The notes under the pieces: generated by a model | Told to the model about the DNA's origin: nothing | Seen by the model: the letters and a program-made list of their open reading frames with translations, nothing else | The model's database searches: none | From: Oligoflexia bacterium | Lineage (GTDB): Bacteria; Bdellovibrionota; Bdellovibrionia; Bdellovibrionales; Bdellovibrionaceae | Length of the DNA stretch: 64,000 nt | Assembly (NCBI GenBank): GCA_016861345.1 | Contig: BOLD01000001.1 | Coordinates: 310,001 to 374,000, forward strand | Direction: 5' to 3' | Made by a program: the position numbers and the translations under genes | Part shown: positions 27,161 to 35,968 of the stretch, piece after piece | Layout: the number at the start of each line of letters is the position of its first letter | How positions within the stretch are numbered: position 1 is the first letter of the stretch

Positions 27161-28264
27161 CTAATTCCAGACTCGTTTTAAAGACCAAAGTGAAAATAAG
27201 AAGAAAATAAGATTTGGCGTCCAAATTGCGATTTGCACCGGTGCTTGACCTGATCTAGCAAAACCTTCAGCGCTGACGTAAATAATCCAATAGAGAATTA
27301 CAACAACAAGGCTAATCACTAATCCTCCGGATTTCTGTCTTCGAGAGTTGGGGTTTGTACCTAATCCAACACCTAGAAGGGCAAAAATAATGCAAGCTGC
27401 AGCGATCGCCCATCGCTTGTTGTATTCAGTTTGAAGAGTCCTGAGCATCTCAGGATCTTTTACTCCAGCTTTTAATTTGTCATTGATTTCATCAATCGTC
27501 AGACTTGGGGGGGACTTTTCTCTGGTTTCGTATTTCACAGGATCAATCAGTCGAATATCAAAGGAATTGAAGTTGATTTTAGTATGGGATTCGCTTTTTC
27601 GATGAATATTTCCATTAAAAAGTCTGAGCAAAGCCGAGTGGCCTGGATTTTTGGGGTCTTGAACAAGTTGTCCACTTTTTGCGATAACTGTCAAAGGGCT
27701 ATCAGCATCACGTTCATCAAAAATAAAGACCTTTGTGAGTTCTCCTTTTTTTGAGTCTACGCTATTGGCGTAAACAACCATGTCAAAAAAACCTTCTGAA
27801 AAAGTTCCTTCTCGAATCGAAGCTCCAGCTTTTGTTTGACCGAGTTTTGTGATGAGCACTTCAAATTGTCGATTTCCCCACGGAGCAAGGTGAAAGCTTG
27901 TTTGTGAGGAAATAAAGGCAACAAGGATTGAGAGAAGAAAAGCTGGAAAAAGAATAGACCACATTGAATGTCCAGTGGCTTTTAAGGCCACGATTTCTGA
28001 GTCATGGCTCAGTCGTCCGTAGGTCATCAAAACTGAAAAGAGAAGGCTCATTGGTAAAAGAGCAGGGAGAAAGCTAATCACGGAGTAACCCATAATTTGA
28101 CCAACCACTTCAAGACCAAGGCCGTGGACAAGGACAAATTCAGTATAGTGAATTGCTTTAACCATGAGCAAAATAAACACAAAGACCATAATTCCGATGA
28201 TCAGGGATGGCCACATCTCGAAGAAGAGATATTGTGTTGCTTTGCGGGGAAAGATAAATCTCAT
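27161..28264 (-). CDS. LptF/LptG-family LPS-export permease
   Basis: 367 residues, YjgP/YjgQ family. Seen: three N-terminal membrane segments, a periplasmic beta-jellyroll (about residues 125-270), and three C-terminal segments ending near IWTPNLIFFLFSLWSLKRVW; motifs FLPALLPMSLLFSVLMTYGRLSHDSE and EIVALKATGHS are typical. Known: LptF and LptG form the inner-membrane part of the LptB2FG exporter that lifts LPS to LptC. The beginning MRFIFPRKATQYLFFE looks more like LptF. There is no Shine-Dalgarno; a promoter at 28271-28299 would start transcription at the ATG. The second permease and lptB are not in the window. Confidence 0.9.
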   Translation of the reverse strand: MRFIFPRKATQYLFFEMWPSLIIGIMVFVFILLMVKAIHYTEFVLVHGLGLEVVGQIMGYSVISFLPALLPMSLLFSVLMTYGRLSHDSEIVALKATGHSMWSILFPAFLLSILVAFISSQTSFHLAPWGNRQFEVLITKLGQTKAGASIREGTFSEGFFDMVVYANSVDSKKGELTKVFIFDERDADSPLTVIAKSGQLVQDPKNPGHSALLRLFNGNIHRKSESHTKINFNSFDIRLIDPVKYETREKSPPSLTIDEINDKLKAGVKDPEMLRTLQTEYNKRWAIAAACIIFALLGVGLGTNPNSRRQKSGGLVISLVVVILYWIIYVSAEGFARSGQAPVQIAIWTPNLIFFLFSLWSLKRVWN

Positions 28265-28270
28265 GTGAAG

Positions 28271-28299
28271 ATTCTAAATCACTGCCTTTAGTCAGACAA
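28271..28299 (-). promoter_or_regulatory. Promoter candidate for the lptF/G gene, predicting a leaderless message
   Basis: Minus strand TTGTCT (4/6), 17 bp, TAGAAT (5/6), then six bases (CTTCAC) and the ATG. A start 7 bases after the -10 falls on the A of the start codon. No ribosome-binding sequence exists in this space. Confidence 0.5.
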
Positions 28300-28350
28300 C
28301 AACCAAGAAACAAGGTGCAAGACTTTGGACTTTGATAGAAACTAGAAAAG

Positions 28351-29025
28351 ATGAAAAAAGTTTTTTTGGTTATTGAAGACTATAGGGATATGTCGAACAC
28401 TCAGACTTACTTGAAGAAGATTGGTTTTGATGTCTTTGCGATTCAATCTGATTCAAGATTAGTTGATCATATTCTCACATTTAATCCTGATTTGATGATT
28501 ATCTATGGTAAACAAAAGTTTTCAAGTGTCGAGGTTTCTCAAAAACTAAAAGAGTACGGGAAGTATCATGGCAAAGTGGTTTTAGTTGTACCTAATGGGG
28601 TCCGTCCCGATGTTGCAGCTCTTGCGAAGGCTCGAATGGATTCAATTCTAGAGGCCCCAATTCAGCCGGCAAAGCTCATTCAGACAATAGCAAAGTTATT
28701 GGGGTTAGATGCACAACCATTACTTGAGAAGTATTCAAAGGCCCAATTTTCTGAGTCCACAGAATCCGAGGATGTGAATGTTTCATCACGCGCAAGCTCG
28801 GTTTCAGTTCATGAGTCAATAAAAATTGAAGATAAGGATCGTGTCGCAAAATATCAAAAGTTTGTTCAAGGGATGAGCATTGATAAAACGCAGAGCACAC
28901 ATACGCGACAAGCTATTCGTGAAAAACAGGTAGAAATGAAAAAAGACTATGATTTCGATCTTTTAGACAAATTGGATAAGCTGAAGCGGCAGTTTGTTTC
29001 AGCTCTCTTTAAAAAAAGTAATTGA
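28351..29025 (+). CDS. Pseudo-receiver domain protein
   Basis: 224 residues. Seen: residues 1-118 have the alternating strand/helix pattern of a CheY-type receiver (KVFLVIEDYRDMSNTQTYLK, then FNPDLMIIYGKQ, GKVVLVVPNG and SILEAPIQPAKLIQTIAKLL). The phosphoacceptor position after DLMI is Tyr/Gly and not Asp, and the usual KP is replaced by APIQP, so it probably cannot be phosphorylated in the normal way. Residues 119-175 are Ser/Glu-rich and disordered; the last 40 are a basic coiled coil (TRQAIREKQVEMKKDYDFDL). Resembles the pseudo-receivers of FrzS/AglZ-type polarity proteins in general form only. Stands alone 51 bp before trxA. Confidence 0.78.
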   Translation: MKKVFLVIEDYRDMSNTQTYLKKIGFDVFAIQSDSRLVDHILTFNPDLMIIYGKQKFSSVEVSQKLKEYGKYHGKVVLVVPNGVRPDVAALAKARMDSILEAPIQPAKLIQTIAKLLGLDAQPLLEKYSKAQFSESTESEDVNVSSRASSVSVHESIKIEDKDRVAKYQKFVQGMSIDKTQSTHTRQAIREKQVEMKKDYDFDLLDKLDKLKRQFVSALFKKSN

Positions 29026-29076
29026 GCCCTGAATGGGGTAGGTCTTAGTATTGGTTCATAATCATGGAGGTTATGG

Positions 29077-29403
29077 ATGGGGCAATTTACGAAAGATGTA
29101 ACAGATTCAAGTTGGGATGCGGATGTGACAAAGTCAAATGTTCCGGTGCTTGTTGATTTTTGGGCTGAATGGTGTCCGCCGTGTAAGGCCTTGGCTCCAA
29201 CTCTTGAGGAAGTTGCTCAAGAAATGGGTGCTAAAATGAAAATTGTGAAGCTTGATGTGGATAATAACCAAAATGCAGCGGCTCAATTTGGAATTCGCAG
29301 TATTCCCACAATGATTCTTTTTAAGGGTGGTCAACCTGTTGATCAATTGATGGGAAAAGTCCCTAAGGACACCATCGTTTCATTTATTACAAAGCATTTA
29401 TAA
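29077..29403 (+). CDS. trxA: Thioredoxin
   Basis: 108 residues, full thioredoxin length with no signal peptide, so cytoplasmic. Reduces protein disulfides. Seen: WAEWCPPCKALAPTLEEVA with the active-site dithiol, KLDVDNNQNAAAQFGI, the cis-Pro in SIPTMILFKGG. The dipeptide between the cysteines is Pro-Pro instead of the usual Gly-Pro, which is expected to alter redox potential. GGAGG precedes the ATG. The stop abuts the rodA stop with no base between (TAATTA). Confidence 0.94.
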   Translation: MGQFTKDVTDSSWDADVTKSNVPVLVDFWAEWCPPCKALAPTLEEVAQEMGAKMKIVKLDVDNNQNAAAQFGIRSIPTMILFKGGQPVDQLMGKVPKDTIVSFITKHL

Positions 29404-30528
29404 TTAGAACAGATAGCGTCGATAGGCCACGCTGGAAATCAGGCCGACTCCTGCCATTGTTGTGAGCATGCTTGATCCTCCGTAAGAAAGAAGGGGGAGG
29501 GGTACTCCAACAATGGGCAGAAGGCCAATGACCATTCCCATATTGATAAACATGTGCCAGAAGATGTAGGCCAGAACTCCGACGGTAAGCAGGGCTCCAA
29601 ATTTATCCCGAGCAGTAGACGCAATACGAATAATAATCAGAAATAACATGCAAAAGAGAGCAAGGGTTGTGACACTTCCGATAAATCCATGCTCTTCGCT
29701 AAGCACTGAATAAATAAAGTCGGTATGGCGTTCAGGAAGAAACTCAAGTTGAGACTGGGTTCCTTTGCGAAAACCTTTGCCAAGTATTTTGCCTGAGCCG
29801 ACCGCAATCTTTGACTGAATGCTATTGTAGCCAGAGCCTCGGGGGTCATTTGTTGGAGTTAAAAAGTTTGTGATTCGGGCTTTTTGATAATCTCGAAGGG
29901 CATAGTTCCACGCTAACGGAGCTGCGATAATCACTGCAGAGATGGCGGTTGCCAAAATCCAGCGCTTTATTTTCATAAAGAGAAGAATTGTTGAAGATAT
30001 GGCAGCAATGAGCAGGCCCGTCCCAAGATCAGGCTGCTCGACAACGAGAACAAAGGGAGCTCCGAGAAGGATCAGCGGCCAGATGAGATCGCGAAGACCC
30101 ATCCCGGAGCCTTCTGAACTGCGCGTTTGAAGAGTTTTTGCTAAAACCATGATCATTGCGAGCTTCATGGTCTCAGAGGGTTGATAGCGAAAAAAACCCA
30201 AATCAATCCAGCGTTGAGCGCCTAAGGCAACCACACCAAAGAAAGTCACAAAAACAATTGCACCAAGATTGAGAAAATAAACGAGATACGCGATCCGATT
30301 AACGATTTGATAGTCAATAAAGGTGATGAGAAAGAAAATTCCCCAGCCAACGCTTAGCCAGATAATCTGATTTCTAAAAAGCGGTTGAATATCTGCCGAG
30401 TGAGGACCATGAGTGGCACTGTAGAGATTGATCAAACCCACAAGGTTTAGGGCTAGAATGACCATGACCAGATTCCAATCGATCCTTTTCAGTATGGTTC
30501 TCTCTTCGACGTGAAGACTTAAATCCAT
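29404..30528 (-). CDS. rodA: SEDS glycosyltransferase RodA
   Basis: 374 residues, about ten membrane segments. Polymerises lipid II glycan strands for sidewall elongation, paired with PBP2. Seen: SEDS signatures WIDLGFFRYQPSETMKLAMI, VVEQPDLGTGLLIA, FLPERHTDFIYSVLSEEHG (catalytic Asp region) and PLLSYGGSSMLT. It begins directly after the mrdA stop with no gap. Being next to mrdA, mreD and mreC marks it as RodA and not FtsW. Confidence 0.96.
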   Translation of the reverse strand: MDLSLHVEERTILKRIDWNLVMVILALNLVGLINLYSATHGPHSADIQPLFRNQIIWLSVGWGIFFLITFIDYQIVNRIAYLVYFLNLGAIVFVTFFGVVALGAQRWIDLGFFRYQPSETMKLAMIMVLAKTLQTRSSEGSGMGLRDLIWPLILLGAPFVLVVEQPDLGTGLLIAAISSTILLFMKIKRWILATAISAVIIAAPLAWNYALRDYQKARITNFLTPTNDPRGSGYNSIQSKIAVGSGKILGKGFRKGTQSQLEFLPERHTDFIYSVLSEEHGFIGSVTTLALFCMLFLIIIRIASTARDKFGALLTVGVLAYIFWHMFINMGMVIGLLPIVGVPLPLLSYGGSSMLTTMAGVGLISSVAYRRYLF

Positions 30529-32508
30529 TTATTCACCTTCAATTACTTCTGGTTGTGCCTGAGCTCTTTTGCTTTTTTCAGTTTTTGAAGCTTCAGCAAG
30601 CCTTTCAGGATGATATTTTTCGAAATATTTTTTAATAATCTCTTTTACAACCGGTCCAGCGCCGGAGCTACCATGGCATGAGTGCTCGGCCAGTGCGGCA
30701 ACAGTGATCTCGGGATTATCAGCAGGAGCAAAGGCGACAAACCAACCATGGTGGCGCTGATGGATTGGACGGTTTTCACATTTTGAGTAAATATCATTAG
30801 CTGCGAATCCCATAACCTGAGTCGTTCCCGTTTTTCCAGCAATATCAGCACCAGGTATATGCACATGTCTTGCAGTTCCTCTGGAGCCTTGAACAACACG
30901 GCGCAAGCCTTCCTTAACGACTTTAAAGGTTGTAGGATCAACTCGAATGCCGTTGGGTTGGGGTTGAGCTATGTCTCTGATAATTTGTGGTTGTGTCTCT
31001 TTTAGAGTCTTTCCGTCGTGATCAATTATTTTTTTAATAACGAAGGGACGGACAACTTTTCCCTCCGTTCCAATTGCATTATACGCAATCGCTAATTGCA
31101 GTGGGGTGGCCTGAACAAATCCCTGACCTATGGCATTAGAGAGATTTTCTCCGGGCTGCCATTCCTCGCCAAGCTCTTTCTTTTTCCATGCTGAGTTTGG
31201 CATGAGACCCGTGGCTTCTCTTGGAAGTTCAATCCCTGTTTTCTGTCCGATTCCAAGTTGGGAGATATAAGAGTACATTTTTTCGATCCCAAGTGAGATA
31301 CCCATTTTATAAAAGAAAACATTACTGGATCGTTCAAGAGCTTCGTAGACAGTGATATTTCCATGTCCACCTTTCAAGTGATCGTGGTAATCTCGTCTTC
31401 CGAAACGGAGCGAGCCTGGGCAGTTAATAACAGTCGATGGACTGATGACCTCTTCTTGCAACGCCGTCATGGCCATGAAGGCTTTAAACGTTGATCCTGG
31501 GGAAAAGTGATCTTGAATCACTTTATTGCGTAGGGGTTTAAAAGGGTCGTTGATCAGCTTTGTCCAGAGTTGGGGAGAAATTCCAGTAGAGAACTCATTC
31601 GGGTCAAAGCTCGGGGAGCTGATCCAAGCCAAAACCTCTCCGTTGGATTTCATAGCGACAACTCCCCCGATACGTTGCCCTTCAGAGAAGGTTTTAAATG
31701 CAGCTTCTTGTAGTGTTTTGTCTATGGTGAGAACTGCATTCATTCCAGGACTGGGGTCAAGATCTTGAATTTGCTCCCCGTAAATGTTCGGAGTTTGTGT
31801 GTTGGACTCACGTCCGAAGGCATCGACCTGGACAAATTGAATCCCATCTTTGCCGCGCACATCCTTCTCAAGAATTTCTTCAAGTCCATTTTTTCCAATA
31901 ATATCACCTTGATCAAAGGTGATTTGTCCTTTGTACATCTGATTGTATAAAGGAATTTGTTTCTTTGATATTTCTCCGACGTATCCAAAAAGCTGAGATC
32001 CGTTATCACGCAGAGGATAGTGGCGAACAACGGTTTCGCGGATATCGAGACCCGGGGTATCTAAACGAATTCGTTTTAGTCGAAAAACTTCATCTTTAGA
32101 GAGGTTGTCTTTCAGCCTAATCGGAGCAAATGGGCCATTTTGGCGTTTGCTTTTCACAATCTTCTGAACAACCTTGTCGGGTTCCATTCCGACAATGGGG
32201 CCCAGGGTCTGAGAAAGGGGCTCAAGTTCCTTGAGGTACTGAGGATTGAGAACAGCCTCGAAGCCGGGATGATTTTCGACAAGAATTTTTCCCTCACGAT
32301 CAAGCATGAGTCCACGAGGAGACATAATCTTGACCTGTTTGATACGATTTTTTTCCGAGAACTCTCTTAATTCGGTACCCTCAATAATTTGAAGATACCA
32401 AAGTCGGGTTGTAAAAATGAAGAAAGTAAAAGCGATGGTTGCATAAAAAAGCCTGTATCTCGGCAGAAGTTCCTTGGCCTCATCTGGATTAGAAATGTAC
32501 TGACTCAT
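30529..32508 (-). CDS. mrdA: Penicillin-binding protein 2, elongasome transpeptidase
   Basis: 659 residues. Cross-links peptidoglycan during elongation with RodA. Seen: one N-terminal membrane anchor (about 20-40), PBP dimerisation/pedestal domain, then the transpeptidase with S339TFK (SxxK), S394SN (SxN) and K559TGTT (KTG). The C-terminal tail is charged (KTEKSKRAQAQPEVIEGE). The start overlaps the mreD stop by 4 bp (ATGA). One of the mreC-mreD-mrdA-rodA genes in the standard order. Confidence 0.97.
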   Translation of the reverse strand: MSQYISNPDEAKELLPRYRLFYATIAFTFFIFTTRLWYLQIIEGTELREFSEKNRIKQVKIMSPRGLMLDREGKILVENHPGFEAVLNPQYLKELEPLSQTLGPIVGMEPDKVVQKIVKSKRQNGPFAPIRLKDNLSKDEVFRLKRIRLDTPGLDIRETVVRHYPLRDNGSQLFGYVGEISKKQIPLYNQMYKGQITFDQGDIIGKNGLEEILEKDVRGKDGIQFVQVDAFGRESNTQTPNIYGEQIQDLDPSPGMNAVLTIDKTLQEAAFKTFSEGQRIGGVVAMKSNGEVLAWISSPSFDPNEFSTGISPQLWTKLINDPFKPLRNKVIQDHFSPGSTFKAFMAMTALQEEVISPSTVINCPGSLRFGRRDYHDHLKGGHGNITVYEALERSSNVFFYKMGISLGIEKMYSYISQLGIGQKTGIELPREATGLMPNSAWKKKELGEEWQPGENLSNAIGQGFVQATPLQLAIAYNAIGTEGKVVRPFVIKKIIDHDGKTLKETQPQIIRDIAQPQPNGIRVDPTTFKVVKEGLRRVVQGSRGTARHVHIPGADIAGKTGTTQVMGFAANDIYSKCENRPIHQRHHGWFVAFAPADNPEITVAALAEHSCHGSSGAGPVVKEIIKKYFEKYHPERLAEASKTEKSKRAQAQPEVIEGE

Positions 32509-33041
32509 TCAGAAACTCCTGTGGAATCAGGAAGAGGTTCTCGATAGGAAATTTTATCAATCCAGGTCAGAGCCCAGTACATGGGTGCTGCCCATAAGCC
32601 TGTGAGAAGAATTTCAGACAGGCGAGTAAAGAAAGAGAGCCGCGTGGGATTATTTTCAAGCAGATGAGAAGTGATAAAATAGATGATATGGAATAGCACT
32701 GAAAAACTAAATGTTGAAATGACAAAATATCTTGTGCTTGGCCAGAACATTCGACTTTTGACGAAGTGAGCGAGGACGGTAATGATAAGTAGAGCGGGCC
32801 AGAGGATGCCGACCGACACAGAAGAGAAAGAGGCCAGCACGATACCGATCAGATAGTTAATAAACACCGACACATAGATTTTGCGATAAAGAGTAACGTA
32901 AAGGGTAATTATCAGCCAAAGCTGGGGAGAGGGAGAGTTTCCAGTGAACGAAAACCAAATATTTGTTTGAAACCCCAAGCAGATGTAGGTGAAGAGAAGC
33001 AGGAAAATGGTATTAAAATAGAAATGCCTGTTTTGATACAT
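32505..33041 (-). CDS. mreD: Rod-shape protein MreD
   Basis: 178 residues with five or six membrane segments and few charged loops, the usual MreD form. Seen: SPSPQLWLIITLYVTLYRK, SVSVGILWPALLIITVLAHF. MreD is poorly conserved, so position between mreC and mrdA carries much of the call. Its ATG overlaps the mreC stop by one base (TAATG). Confidence 0.88.
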   Translation of the reverse strand: MYQNRHFYFNTIFLLLFTYICLGFQTNIWFSFTGNSPSPQLWLIITLYVTLYRKIYVSVFINYLIGIVLASFSSVSVGILWPALLIITVLAHFVKSRMFWPSTRYFVISTFSFSVLFHIIYFITSHLLENNPTRLSFFTRLSEILLTGLWAAPMYWALTWIDKISYREPLPDSTGVSE

Positions 33042-33892
33042 TACTGTCCCATCGTCACTCGATCAGAGAGGTCCTCGTTTTGAGCGTTGGTAATAATAAA
33101 GACTTCCTCAACCTTGTCTGGATCTACAACGGGTCGAAGATCGACTCTTAATGAAACTGCATAGGGTTTATTTTCAACATCATCCACCATCGCGATCGGA
33201 AATCCTTTTGGAAAGATGTTGTCTAGTCCGCTTGTGACAATAAGATCACCCTTTTGGATGTCCTCTGATTTCTCAACATATCTCAGTGTGCAAGCATCTT
33301 GACTTTTGCCTTCAACGATACCCCGGGCTCGGCTTCGACTGACAATTCCATCAATAACAGCGTAACGATCAGTGATGAGGAGCACATTGGAAGAAAAGGC
33401 TTCGGGGCGAAAAATATATCCGACGACCCCTTGGGTTGAAATAACCGCCATCCCTGCCTTGAGCCCATGATGAGTGCCCTTATCAATCCGTATTGTTGAA
33501 TGGTCAGATAGGGGGTCTTTGCTCACAACCCGAGCTGCGACGAGTTGCATTTTTGATTTTTGCTTAAATTCGAGTAGAGAATTGAGGCGTTCATTTTCTT
33601 TGTGCAATTCGTCCATCGCCTGAAGTCGTGCAAGTAATTCGTTATTCTGCTTCTTCAGTTCAGCGCTTTCTTTTTTGAGGTTGATTAAATCAAGATAGAG
33701 CTTCGTGGTCCCTCGGACCCCATCATTAAACGAGAAAAAGGTGTTTTCAACGACTCCAGCAAGAAAAGTAAATGGCTTATTATACCATCCAGATTCAGAG
33801 GGTCTCTGCTGCGTGTTAATCGAAATGAGGGGAAGCAAAATCATTGCCCCGATCAATAAGACTTTTTTTAGATCAAAATTCAGCCAATTCAA
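33041..33892 (-). CDS. mreC: Rod-shape protein MreC
   Basis: 283 residues. Periplasmic scaffold activating PBP2/RodA. Seen: N-terminal membrane anchor (VLLIGAMILLPLISIN), coiled coil about residues 65-105 (LDLINLKKESAELKKQNNEL), then the double beta-barrel with VAARVVSKDP, STIRIDKGTHHGLKAGMAV and GDLIVTSGLDNIFPKGFPI. First gene of the leftward mreCD-mrdA-rodA unit. mreB, usually just upstream, is absent; a convergent-promoter gap of 129 bp and a chaperone gene on the other strand lie there. Confidence 0.94.
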   Translation of the reverse strand: MNWLNFDLKKVLLIGAMILLPLISINTQQRPSESGWYNKPFTFLAGVVENTFFSFNDGVRGTTKLYLDLINLKKESAELKKQNNELLARLQAMDELHKENERLNSLLEFKQKSKMQLVAARVVSKDPLSDHSTIRIDKGTHHGLKAGMAVISTQGVVGYIFRPEAFSSNVLLITDRYAVIDGIVSRSRARGIVEGKSQDACTLRYVEKSEDIQKGDLIVTSGLDNIFPKGFPIAMVDDVENKPYAVSLRVDLRPVVDPDKVEEVFIITNAQNEDLSDRVTMGQ

Positions 33893-34021
33893 TTTCTACC
33901 TCACTTTAAAACGGTAGCAAAAAGATTCGCTGTTTCCAATAGAGAGTTGAAAAAATATTTTCTTGAAAAAGTTGAATTCGCAGGGTGTACTCATGAAGTT
34001 CAAAAATTGAGGAGTGACATC

Positions 34022-35530
34022 ATGATCGAACAATTGAAAAAACAGATCTCAAAAGAGGGAATTTCTTTCCGAAGTGTAACGGCAATGCTTATTTTCGGAG
34101 CTATTGTTGTCGTTTTTGTCCTTTTTGGGTTCCAGGGAAAGCACACAGCGACTGGTAACGGAGCGGCGGCTGTTGTGAATGATACTTTGATTTCTGTAGC
34201 TGATCTTCGCAGTGAGGCGAGCCGACTGGAACAGATGTATGCCCAGTTCTTCGGAGGAAAGGCCGACGGAGACATGCAGCGTCAGTTTGTTCAACAACAA
34301 GCTCTTGAAAGCTTGATCACAGGTGAAGTTGTCTCTCAGGCGGCGCAGCGAAATGGGATACTTACTACGGATGCTGAGGTGCGTGATTATATTATTCACG
34401 AAATGCCTGTTTTCCAAAAAGATGGAAAGTTTCAAAGAGATGTTTATCAGCAAATACTGACTGCGAATCGCCTGACTCCCGCTGATTTTGAACAAAAGGT
34501 TCGTAAGGACTTGGTATCACGACGTTCGCGTCAGCTTCTTGAGCTCACTGCGACACCTTCAGCGCTTGAGCTTGAGAAGTTAAAGGCTTTGAAAGAGACA
34601 AAATTCAACGTTGGATTTGCAAAAATTGATAAAGAGAAAGTCCTGGCTCAGATGTCTATTCCTGAATCCGAAGTTCAAGCCAAATTGGCAGATTCAGAAT
34701 TCAAGAAAAAAGTGGAGAGCGAGTTCAATGCGAACAAAGCTTCATATTCGAATGAAGAAGAAGTTCGGGCACAGCATATCTTGATTAAAGTGGATCCGAC
34801 CAAGCCTGAATCCGAGAAGCAGGCTTTGGATAAAATCAAATCCCTTCAGAAAAGAGCTGAGAAAGAAGATTTTGGCAAAATTGCCTCTGAGGTTTCAGAG
34901 GATATCGGGTCAAAGGCTAAAAAGGGAGATCTTGGTTTCTTTGCAAGAGGAAGAATGGTCCCCGAATTTGAAAAGGTCGCATTTGAGCAAAAAGTAGGGG
35001 TTGTTGGTGGACCTGTCAAATCTCAGTTTGGTTATCATTTGATCAAGGTCCTCGAAAAAAAGCCTGCCCAAGAAGCTAAGCTTGAACTTGCGCAAAATCA
35101 AATTGCTAAGAAACTGATGGCTTCTGAAAAATTTGAAGCTGAGATGAAGATTTTTGATGAAGCCGTCACCCAGGGGAAAACAGAAGTTGTTGATTCAAAA
35201 CTGAAGATGTTCGGCGTCGAGTGGGACGAAACTGGATATTTTGACCTGAGTGCCGAGTCAGTTCCTAAAATGAATAGCGCAGTAGCCTTGCAAGCGGCAT
35301 TTGAAGTGTCTGAGGCCAAACCTTTTCTTGGTAAGGTGATTCGAGATGGGGGGAGTCGTTTTATTCTTAAGTTTAAAGGAATGAAGAAGGAACCTTTGGT
35401 GGCCGATGAGAAATCACTAGTTGCTCAAATGACTCGTGAGAAATCAATGGATATTTATGGCCAGTGGATTGAACAAGAAAAAAAGACGACGAAGATTGAG
35501 CGCAATCTTGAGCTTCTCAACGGACGATGA
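34022..35530 (+). CDS. PpiD/SurA-type membrane-anchored parvulin chaperone
   Basis: 502 residues. Seen: an N-terminal cytoplasmic stub, a membrane segment about residues 20-38 (MLIFGAIVVVFVLFGF), a SurA_N-like helical chaperone region (NDTLISVADLRSEASRLEQM), a parvulin prolyl-isomerase domain about residues 246-346 (VRAQHILIKVDPTKPESEK, GDLGFFARGRMVPEFEKVAF, SQFGYHLIKVLEKK), and a C-terminal region. This is PpiD architecture: it assists proteins leaving the Sec channel. Start set at ATG 34022 where GGAG stands upstream; the 25-residue extension has no signal. The stop overlaps the next gene by 4 bp. Confidence 0.9.
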   Translation: MIEQLKKQISKEGISFRSVTAMLIFGAIVVVFVLFGFQGKHTATGNGAAAVVNDTLISVADLRSEASRLEQMYAQFFGGKADGDMQRQFVQQQALESLITGEVVSQAAQRNGILTTDAEVRDYIIHEMPVFQKDGKFQRDVYQQILTANRLTPADFEQKVRKDLVSRRSRQLLELTATPSALELEKLKALKETKFNVGFAKIDKEKVLAQMSIPESEVQAKLADSEFKKKVESEFNANKASYSNEEEVRAQHILIKVDPTKPESEKQALDKIKSLQKRAEKEDFGKIASEVSEDIGSKAKKGDLGFFARGRMVPEFEKVAFEQKVGVVGGPVKSQFGYHLIKVLEKKPAQEAKLELAQNQIAKKLMASEKFEAEMKIFDEAVTQGKTEVVDSKLKMFGVEWDETGYFDLSAESVPKMNSAVALQAAFEVSEAKPFLGKVIRDGGSRFILKFKGMKKEPLVADEKSLVAQMTREKSMDIYGQWIEQEKKTTKIERNLELLNGR

Positions 35531-35853
35531 AAATTAGTTTTTTTAGAAAATATGCTTTTGAAGCCCGAGTGCAAAATATTGCTCGGGCTTTTTATTTGTC
35601 TGTGGGCGTTTCAACTTCCTTGGATTCTCAGTCAGGCATGACAGTGAATATGATGGACTTGGATCGGTGGGCAGATTCGATTTTGTGCAGACTTCAGCAA
35701 CTTGATTTTAAAAGTGAGTCTGATCTTTTGATCTATCTTTTCACAGAATATCAAAAAGTTCCTGAAATTCAGTCCAGCGCAGTTTGCGTTCAGCGAATTG
35801 AACTGGAAACAATTGCTCTTGAGAAGTGGGTCTTAGAGCCGTCAAACTTTTAA
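35527..35853 (+). CDS. Small protein with possible degenerate T-fold (6-PTPS-like)
   Basis: 108 residues, coupled to the chaperone gene by an ATGA overlap. Seen: FEARVQNIARAFYLSVGVST followed by SGMTVNMMDLDRWADSI; this order resembles the 6-pyruvoyl-tetrahydropterin synthase/QueD family, where a strand leads to GMVxDFxxLK. The three zinc histidines of that family are absent, so catalysis is unlikely. The match is by eye and could be chance. No signal peptide or membrane segment. Function unknown. Confidence 0.6.
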   Translation: MKISFFRKYAFEARVQNIARAFYLSVGVSTSLDSQSGMTVNMMDLDRWADSILCRLQQLDFKSESDLLIYLFTEYQKVPEIQSSAVCVQRIELETIALEKWVLEPSNF

Positions 35854-35968
35854 ACAGTTAGTAAAAAAAGCAGCCCAAATCAGTGATTTAGTTATTAAGT
35901 AAAGTATATACTCGATAAAGCATAAAAACTTGGTGTCATTCTTGAATAAAGTTGAACTGAGGTGCTTT

